Source: Pseudohaliea sp964438205 (GTDB taxonomy: Bacteria; Pseudomonadota; Gammaproteobacteria; Pseudomonadales; Halieaceae). Taken from it: DNA of 5,008 nucleotides. Shown here piece after piece: positions 1 through 5,008 of the stretch; the first letter of the stretch is position 1; each line of letters begins with the position of its first letter. Both the position numbers and the translations under genes were made by a program. Under the pieces are notes generated by a model. That model searched no databases and was not told the DNA's origin. It was given only the letters and a program-made list of their open reading frames with translations. The stretch spans positions 1 to 5,008 of the forward strand of contig CAYTJQ010000113.1 in the NCBI GenBank assembly GCA_964438205.1, written 5' to 3'.

Positions 1-2198
1 CCGCGCTCCAGCCGCACGCGCACGGACTTGAAACCCGGGGTGCGGCTGCGCGGATCGCGCTCGAGGGAGGTGAGGCAGTTCGCCTCCGGGTAGTAAGCCA
101 GGGCGTTACCCGGCGGCAGGTCGAAGGGGCGGACGACCGCATCGCGCATGATGCCGTCCCGCGAGCGGACGTCGACGCGACTGCCGGGCTCCAGCCCGAG
201 CGCGCGCATGTCGTCGGGGCACAGGAGCACGGCGCGGCGCTCCGCATCGTAGCGATAGCTGTCCGTCTCCTCGTAGATGATGCTGTTGAACTGCCCCTCA
301 CTGCGTACCGTCGCCAGCACCAGGGGCCAGGATGCTTCCCCCTCCCCCGCGGCCATCGCGGGCCCGGTCGGGGTTTCCGGCAGGGCGCGAACACGGAACC
401 GGGCCCGGCCGTCCTCGGTCCGGAAGCTGGGCTGATGCAGGGTGCGGCCGCGCACATGGAACTCGCGCCGGGCGACGGCGATGTCCGCCAGCGCCTCCAT
501 GCCCGGCACGGTGCGGGCAATGGTCTGGCGGATGCGCTCGTGGTCACCGTAGGCGGAGAAATCCACCGGGTGGCCGGGCAGCAGGCGGGCACCGAGCTCT
601 GACAGGATGGCCACCTCGGAGCGCACGTTGGGCAGGCGCGTGATGCCGCCGTCGCTCAGGCGCACGTAGTTGAACATGGACTCCTGGGTCGTCGGCTGCG
701 GCTCCTCGTCGCGGGCGGTCACCGGCAGGATCAGAGCTTCGCTGTTGTCGATGCCGTGCAGGTGCCCCTGGTTCAGCGTGGTCGTCAGGTACAGCTTGAA
801 GGGTATCCGGTCCAGCGCCGCGGCGGCCCAGGCCGAGCCGGGCGTCGCGGCGTAGAGGTTGCCGCCCATGAGGCAGGCGGCATCAATGGCACCGGCGTGC
901 GCCGCTTCCAGGGCCGCCAGCGTGTCAAAACCGGGGCTCGCGGGCATCGACACCCCGAGCTCCTGCTCCAGCCGGGCAAGTACCTCCGCGGCGAGCACGG
1001 GCTTGACCCCGATCGTGCCGATGCCCTGCACATTGCTGTGGCCGCGAAGCGGCAGGAGGCCGGCATGGCGCCGGCCGACCATGCCGCGCAGCAGCGCGAG
1101 ATTGGCAATGTACTCGACGTTCTCGCTGCCGTGCCGGTGGTGGGTCATGCCCATGCCCCAGGCGAACACGGTGGCGCGGGAGGCACCGTAGCGGCGCGCC
1201 GCCTCGTCGATCTCCCCGCGCTCGAGGCCGCAGGCGTCCAGCAGCGACGGCCAGCTCGCGGCCTCGATATCAGCCCGGAAGGCCGCCCAGTCGCGGCAGT
1301 AGCGCTCGATAAAGCCCTCGTCGGCGTGCCCGCCCTCCAGCAGCGCTTTCGCGAGCGCCTTGAACAGCGCGAGGTCGCTGCCGATGCGCGGCTGCAGGTA
1401 AAGCGAGGCGATACTGCTCCCCCGGGCGAGCATGGACTTCGTGCTCTTGGGCACGGCGAAGCGGACCAGCCCCGGTTCCTTCGCGGGGTTGATCACGATC
1501 ACCTCACCGCCGCGCTCGCGACAGGCGAGGAGCTGGTGAATGAAGCGGGGATGATTGGAGGCGGGGTTGGCGCCGATCACGAAGATGAGATCCGTACCGC
1601 CGAGGTCGGCCAGCTCTACCGTCGCCGTGCCGGTACCGACCGTCGATGACAGGCCGACGCTGGTGGCCTGGTGACAGTAGTAGGAGCAATTATTGACGTT
1701 GTTGGTGCCCCAGCAGCGGGCAAGAAGCTGGAGCAGAAAGCCTGCCTCGTTGGACGAGCGGCCCGAGGAGTAGAAGAAAGCGCGCTCAGGATCGGCGGCG
1801 GAGAACCGCTCCGCGGCGAGGGCCATCGCCGCTTCCCAGCCGAGTTCGCGGAAGCGCTGCTCCCCGGCAGCCTTGTAGATAGGGTTGCCCAGCCGCCCGG
1901 CGTGCTCCAGCTCGCGCGCCGAGAGCTCGCGCAATTCGTCGAGCGTGTGCTTGAAAACTTCCGGCGGTATCGCCGGCTGGATGTCCGTGGATTGCGCCTG
2001 CACGCTCTTGTTGCAGACCGACGGGAACTCGCCGAGCTCGTTGGTCATGCCGCCGAGCTGCCCGCCCATCCCCAGCCCGCAGGCCTTGCAGGCATTTTTC
2101 CCGGTCAGGGCCTTCGCGGATTTGGCAACGCCGATCCGGCGCACCGTGCCCAGGGTGTACAGCACCTTCTTGACCCCGCCGCCCTTCACCGCCGCCAT
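1..2198 (-). CDS. FdhF/YdeP-family molybdopterin oxidoreductase (formate dehydrogenase alpha-like), 3' end cut by window edge
   Basis: The frame is open from an ATG at 2198 to the left edge, giving 732 visible residues. E. coli YdeP is about 759 residues, so only a short C-terminal piece is missing. Seen: CxxC at residues 37-40 and a further Cys at 62, placed like the family's N-terminal Fe-S site; SSGRSSNEAGF (144-154); CHQATSVGL (175-183), where Cys175-His176 sits at the selenocysteine/cysteine molybdenum-ligand position of FdhF; NPASNHPR (211-218); RGHSNVQG (385-392), a family hallmark; and a C-terminal molybdopterin-dinucleotide-binding domain from about 625, with PEANCLTSLERDP near the end. 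Known of the family: it binds bis-MGD and is related to FdhF, but substrates are mostly unproven; YdeP is linked to acid resistance. No signal peptide or twin-arginine motif is visible, so it is probably cytoplasmic. A ribosome binding site precedes the ATG, and the permease gene ends 60 bases upstream. The family call is secure; formate as substrate is not. Confidence 0.93.
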   Translation of the reverse strand, partial: MAAVKGGGVKKVLYTLGTVRRIGVAKSAKALTGKNACKACGLGMGGQLGGMTNELGEFPSVCNKSVQAQSTDIQPAIPPEVFKHTLDELRELSARELEHAGRLGNPIYKAAGEQRFRELGWEAAMALAAERFSAADPERAFFYSSGRSSNEAGFLLQLLARCWGTNNVNNCSYYCHQATSVGLSSTVGTGTATVELADLGGTDLIFVIGANPASNHPRFIHQLLACRERGGEVIVINPAKEPGLVRFAVPKSTKSMLARGSSIASLYLQPRIGSDLALFKALAKALLEGGHADEGFIERYCRDWAAFRADIEAASWPSLLDACGLERGEIDEAARRYGASRATVFAWGMGMTHHRHGSENVEYIANLALLRGMVGRRHAGLLPLRGHSNVQGIGTIGVKPVLAAEVLARLEQELGVSMPASPGFDTLAALEAAHAGAIDAACLMGGNLYAATPGSAWAAAALDRIPFKLYLTTTLNQGHLHGIDNSEALILPVTARDEEPQPTTQESMFNYVRLSDGGITRLPNVRSEVAILSELGARLLPGHPVDFSAYGDHERIRQTIARTVPGMEALADIAVARREFHVRGRTLHQPSFRTEDGRARFRVRALPETPTGPAMAAGEGEASWPLVLATVRSEGQFNSIIYEETDSYRYDAERRAVLLCPDDMRALGLEPGSRVDVRSRDGIMRDAVVRPFDLPPGNALAYYPEANCLTSLERDPRSRTPGFKSVRVRLER

Positions 2199-2209
2199 CG
2201 CTGTTCGTT

Positions 2210-2215
2210 CCTCCC
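2210..2215 (-). promoter_or_regulatory. Ribosome binding site of the molybdoenzyme gene
   Basis: GGGAGG on the minus strand lies 11 bases upstream of the ATG at 2198. It is a near-ideal Shine-Dalgarno sequence at a slightly long spacing and supports this start codon. No convincing -10/-35 promoter is seen in the 60-base gap, so the gene is probably transcribed with the upstream permease; that is inference. Confidence 0.7.
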
Positions 2216-2241
2216 TGCGCCCCGGACCCTCACGGGAACGC

Positions 2242-2268
2242 CAAGCGAACCCGGTCCGTCAAGCGAAC
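2242..2268. repeat. Short direct repeat spanning the permease stop codon
   Basis: The 9-mer CAAGCGAAC (plus strand) occurs at 2242-2250 and again at 2260-2268, with an 18-base period. The right copy encodes the permease C-terminus and overlaps its TGA stop. The left copy lies in the intergenic gap. It may be a remnant of a small duplication or simple chance; no function is evident. Confidence 0.4.
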
Positions 2269-3368
2269 TGGTTCAGCAGGTAACCCAGGATCATCACCTG
2301 CGGCACCGTGAGCAGCGGCAGAAACAGCGCCAGGCGCCAGGAGCCGCTGGTATCCTTGATGGACATGACCTCCGTGTAGTCCGTGGCGACGCCGGCCATG
2401 AGGAAGACGAACGCGTTGCCCGGCGCTTTCGCCCGGTTCAGCAGGTCCGCCGCGATCGGCGTTGCGCCCTCGGAGCAGACCTCGATGATCGTCGCCGCCG
2501 CCAGGGTCAGCCACAGACCGACCACCGAGGCGCCGAACCAGTTCGCGTAGATGTCCTCGGGCACGAGACCGCGGATCGCCGCCGCCAGCAGCAGGCCGAA
2601 GAGCGCCCAGCGGATCACGACCTTGGAGCCGCGCACGCCGTCGACGAGCAGGCGGCCCGCACCGGCGAGGGAGGGCTGCAGGGAGCGGCGATAGTCGCGC
2701 AGCTGCTGGCGCAGCGGCACGACCTCGCCGTCCACATCCCGGTGCGGGTTCTGCGGCAGGGTACCGCGCCGCACCAGGGCATCGAAGAGGAGGCCCGTAA
2801 CGATGCCGATCACCAGCGACAGCAAAATGAACAGCAGCGTCCAGCCGAGGCCGATGAGCGCGATGAGAATGAGCGTCAGCGACAGCGAGTTCCAGGGGCT
2901 GGCGAGGAGGAAGGCCATCACCTGCCCGACGCTCGCCCCGCGCTCGTAGAGGCGCATGCCCACCGCCAGGATGCCGTGGCTGCACAGGTCCAGGAGCACA
3001 CCGGCCAGCGTCGCCCGGAACATGCCGCCGAGGCCCGCCTGGCGGCCGAGAAGCGCCATGACCAGGTCGCGTGGCACCGTGCCGAGGATGCCCACGAACA
3101 GCACGCCGATGGCCAGACCCCACCACATGCGGTTCATGAGCTCGAACACGCCGCCGGTGAATTCCGCGAGGGCCCCGTCGTCGGCCGCACCCACCATCAG
3201 TGCGCCCCAGCCGTAGGCGACCACCACCCCGGCCAGGCAGGACCAGAGGAACCAGTCCGGCCGGCCCCGCGCGGGACCGCAGCTCGCGCCGCAGCTGTCG
3301 TCCTGCGCCGCCTGTTGAGTGGCGTTACTGTGGCACCCGGCCACGGCCGTGCTGTGGCAATCAGTCAT
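2259..3368 (-). CDS. Polytopic inner-membrane permease, DUF318/ArsP_1-like (putative efflux permease)
   Basis: This complete gene encodes 369 residues. The N-terminal tail (1-38) is hydrophilic and Cys/His-rich: C4-H5, C12-H13, C26, C30. About eight or nine hydrophobic segments follow, near 39-60, 81-98, 119-138, 150-176, 177-195, 252-275, 281-298, 318-336 and 344-366, with a charged loop at about 199-250 between two halves. Each half has a CSxG motif (CSHG 129-132, CSEG 298-301) followed 24 residues later by a Phe-Leu pair, as expected for this duplicated permease family. Known relatives include the methylarsenite exporter ArsP and the SO_0444-type Cu/Zn efflux proteins. Here the first motif reads CSHG rather than the usual CSC[GS], so the substrate cannot be transferred from them. 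The ATG is 33 bases after the recJ stop, and the molybdoenzyme starts 60 bases downstream. Possible ribosome binding sequences are GGGGAG 12 bases upstream or AGGA 2 bases upstream; neither is ideally spaced. Family call fairly secure, substrate unknown. Confidence 0.85.
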   Translation of the reverse strand: MTDCHSTAVAGCHSNATQQAAQDDSCGASCGPARGRPDWFLWSCLAGVVVAYGWGALMVGAADDGALAEFTGGVFELMNRMWWGLAIGVLFVGILGTVPRDLVMALLGRQAGLGGMFRATLAGVLLDLCSHGILAVGMRLYERGASVGQVMAFLLASPWNSLSLTLILIALIGLGWTLLFILLSLVIGIVTGLLFDALVRRGTLPQNPHRDVDGEVVPLRQQLRDYRRSLQPSLAGAGRLLVDGVRGSKVVIRWALFGLLLAAAIRGLVPEDIYANWFGASVVGLWLTLAAATIIEVCSEGATPIAADLLNRAKAPGNAFVFLMAGVATDYTEVMSIKDTSGSWRLALFLPLLTVPQVMILGYLLNQFA

Positions 3369-3370
3369 GG

Positions 3371-3386
3371 TCCTAGGATACTCCCC
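3371..3386 (-). promoter_or_regulatory. Candidate translation-initiation region of the permease gene
   Basis: Upstream of the permease ATG the minus strand has GGGGAG (3381-3386, 12 bases from the start) and AGGA (3371-3374, 2 bases from the start). AGGA is part of the perfect 8-base palindrome TCCTAGGA (3371-3378). One site is rather far and the other too close, so initiation may be modest or may depend on translation of the preceding recJ. The start is still preferred because no upstream in-frame start is seen before the recJ stop. Confidence 0.45.
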
Positions 3387-3401
3387 GCGGCAAAGGCCGC
3401 G
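3386..3401 (-). other. Small GC hairpin between recJ and the permease gene
   Basis: A perfect 6-bp inverted repeat, CGCGGC-CTTT-GCCGCG on the minus strand, begins directly after the recJ TGA. No T-run follows; the next bases are GGGAGTATCC. It therefore does not look like a classical intrinsic terminator and probably allows read-through. It might modulate mRNA stability or access to the adjacent GGGGAG, whose outermost G lies within the stem. Confidence 0.5.
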
Positions 3402-5008
3402 TCAAGCGACGGGCACGAGATGTTCCACGATGAGTTGCACGCGCTCCTCGCCGCGCCAGGCGTTCACATCGAGGCGATACGCGATGTCCAGGTGCAGAAC
3501 CGCGGGGTCCGGCCAGGCGCCCGGGTCGATATTGAAGGCGATGGCGTCCACGGCGCGCTCCGGCGCCTCCGTCGGCGCCAGCACCAGCTTCAGGTGCCGC
3601 TCGCCGACGATGCGCTGGTTCTTCACGGCGAAGCGGCCGTCGAAGAGCGGCTCCGGGAAGTGCTGGCCCCAGGGGCCGGCATCGCGCAGCGACCGGGCCA
3701 GGCCCAGCTCCAGCTCCGCGGGCGCCAGTTCGCCGTCGCTCTCGAGCACGGCCTCGAGTTCCACGTCGGCCGCGAGCCGCGCCACCTCCTCGACCAGCGC
3801 CGCGGCAAAGGCGTCGAGTTGCGCCCGCGGCAGGCTCAAACCCGCGGCCATGGCGTGGCCGCCGAAGCGGTCGATCAGCCCCGGGTGGCGGTTGTCGAGG
3901 TTGGCGAGCACGTCGCGGATGTGTACGCCGGGAATCGAGCGCGCCGAACCCTTGAGCATCGCCCCGCCCCCTCCGGCCTCAGTATCGGCATCGGCGAAGG
4001 CGATGACCGGGCGGTGCACCCGGTCCTTGATGCGCGAGGCGAGGATGCCGATCACTCCCTGGTGCCAGCCGGGCTCGTAGATCGCGAGCGCCAGGGGCGG
4101 CTCCGCGAGGTCGCCCTCGCGAGCCGCGAGCAGTGCCAGGGCTTCGGCCTGCATGTCGCGCTCGATGAGCCGCCGGTCGCGGTTGAGCTGGTCCAGCTGC
4201 GCGGCCAGGCCATGGGCTTCGCCGGGGTCGTCGCTGAGCAGGCAGGCGATACCGACCGTCATGTCGTCGAGGCGACCGGCGGCGTTCAGCCGTGGCCCGA
4301 CGGCAAAGCCGAGGTCCGAGGCCACCGCGCGGCGCGGGTCCCGGCCGGCCACGGCCAGCAGCGCCGCGACCCCCGGCGAGGCGCGGCCCGCCCGGATGCG
4401 GGCGAGACCGCCCTGCACGAGAATCCGGTTGTTGCGGTCCAGGGGCACCACGTCCGCCACGGTGCCGAGGGCAACGAGGTCGAGAAAATCGGCCAGGCGC
4501 GGCTCGCCGATGCCCCGCGCCGCGAACCAGCCGCTGTCGCGCAGCTGCCGGCGCAGCGCCAGCAGCAGGTAGAACACCACCCCCACACCGGCCAGGGACT
4601 TGCTCGGGAAGGCGCAGGCGGGCTGGTTGGGGTTGACGATGACCGTGGCGTCGGGGAGTTCTTCGCCCGGCAGGTGGTGGTCGGTGACGATGACGTCCAT
4701 GCCGCGGGCCCGGGCCGCGGCCACGCCGGCGATGCTGGCGATGCCGTTGTCGACGGTGACCAGGAGGTCCGGACGGCGTTCCCCGGCGAGGTCGACGATC
4801 TCCGGGGACAGGCCGTAGCCGTACTCGAAACGGTTGGGGACGAGGAAGTCCACCTGCGCGGCCCCGAAGGCGCGCAGCACGCGCACGCCGAGAGCGCAGC
4901 TGGTGGCGCCGTCGGCATCGAAGTCTCCGACGAACAGGATGCGCTCGCCCGCGGCCAGCGCCGCGGCGAGGCGCGCCGCGGCCTCGTCGGCACCGGCGAG
5001 GGCGTCGG
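3402..5008 (-). CDS. recJ: Single-stranded-DNA-specific 5'-3' exonuclease RecJ, N-terminus cut by window edge
   Basis: RecJ degrades single-stranded DNA 5' to 3' in RecF-pathway recombination, mismatch repair and base-excision repair in the cytoplasm, using divalent metal. The frame is open from the right edge to TGA at 3402-3404, giving 534 visible residues (counted from the codon at 5006-5004) against about 575 usual, so roughly 40 N-terminal residues lie outside. Catalytic motifs are all present: DFDADGATS (28-36), VDNG (85-88), the DHH triad TDHHLPG (108-114), NPNQPACAFPSKSLAGVGV (125-143), VALGTVADVVPLD (178-190) and GPRLNAAGR (227-235). The DHHA1-type part carries HQGVIGILASRIKD (315-328), LKGSARSIPG (361-370) and GGHAMAAG (382-389), and a C-terminal OB-fold-like region follows. 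An internal GTG at 4886 should not be taken as the start, because motif I lies upstream of it. A local oddity is the Gly-rich DTEAGGGGAM (351-360) before LKGS. The gene appears intact and functional. Confidence 0.97.
   Translation of the reverse strand, partial: DALAGADEAAARLAAALAAGERILFVGDFDADGATSCALGVRVLRAFGAAQVDFLVPNRFEYGYGLSPEIVDLAGERRPDLLVTVDNGIASIAGVAAARARGMDVIVTDHHLPGEELPDATVIVNPNQPACAFPSKSLAGVGVVFYLLLALRRQLRDSGWFAARGIGEPRLADFLDLVALGTVADVVPLDRNNRILVQGGLARIRAGRASPGVAALLAVAGRDPRRAVASDLGFAVGPRLNAAGRLDDMTVGIACLLSDDPGEAHGLAAQLDQLNRDRRLIERDMQAEALALLAAREGDLAEPPLALAIYEPGWHQGVIGILASRIKDRVHRPVIAFADADTEAGGGGAMLKGSARSIPGVHIRDVLANLDNRHPGLIDRFGGHAMAAGLSLPRAQLDAFAAALVEEVARLAADVELEAVLESDGELAPAELELGLARSLRDAGPWGQHFPEPLFDGRFAVKNQRIVGERHLKLVLAPTEAPERAVDAIAFNIDPGAWPDPAVLHLDIAYRLDVNAWRGEERVQLIVEHLVPVA

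Noticed and set aside
756..1649. Long plus-strand open frame (297 codons) antisense to the molybdoenzyme gene
   Set aside because: Its translation has no recognisable domain. It lies wholly opposite a strongly conserved gene, where GC-rich codon use suppresses stops on the other strand. Best explained as a shadow.
2233..2253. Possible stem CGGG-AA-CGC-CAA-GCG-AA-CCCG in the permease-molybdoenzyme gap
   Set aside because: Two short GC stems around a 2x2 internal loop, with no T-run. Weak, and expected by chance in GC-rich DNA.
2230..3126. Minus-strand 298-codon frame overlapping the permease in another frame
   Set aside because: Arg/Gly/Pro/Ala-rich product with no membrane segments. The competing frame shows clear permease motifs and topology.
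3386..3401. Intrinsic terminator after recJ
   Set aside because: The stem is only 6 bp and no T-run follows it on the transcribed strand.
3319..4080. Plus-strand open frame (253 codons) antisense to the end of recJ and the start of the permease
   Set aside because: Ser/Arg/Ala-rich low-complexity translation with no family resemblance, opposite two convincing genes. A shadow frame.
3402..4886. RecJ starting at the GTG at 4886
   Set aside because: The frame stays open to the window edge, and the essential DFDADGATS metal-binding motif lies upstream of this GTG, so the true start is outside the window.

Overview
The window is GC-rich and densely coded, and all three recognisable genes lie on the minus strand. 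The most diagnostic protein is RecJ. Its long stretches of proteobacterial, and especially gammaproteobacterial, RecJ wording (for example NPNQPACAFPSKSLAGVGV and VALGTVADVVPLD) suggest a high-GC gammaproteobacterium. This lineage call is inferred from remembered family sequences, and I cannot name a genus.

In transcription order (right to left) the layout is as follows. (1) recJ, the single-strand-specific 5'-3' DNA exonuclease, runs from beyond the right edge to a stop at 3402; only a short N-terminal part is missing. (2) After 33 bases holding a small GC hairpin comes a complete 369-residue polytopic permease of the DUF318/ArsP_1 type, with a Cys/His-rich N-terminal tail. (3) After 60 bases and a good ribosome binding site comes a molybdopterin oxidoreductase of the FdhF/YdeP (formate dehydrogenase alpha-like) family, which runs off the left edge with only its extreme C-terminus missing.

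The same orientation and short gaps would allow one transcript. RecJ is housekeeping DNA repair with no evident link to the other two. The permease and the molybdoenzyme are the pair worth considering as one functional unit, perhaps export of a metal, metalloid or oxyanion linked to its redox chemistry, but the sequence does not show the substrate of either. I found no mobile element, CRISPR array, rRNA or tRNA, and no stretch above 60 bases without a gene. Long open frames on the plus strand are antisense to these genes and look like high-GC shadows. I do not see a clearly undescribed system. The closest candidates are the permease/molybdoenzyme pair and the unusual cysteine arrangements in both proteins.
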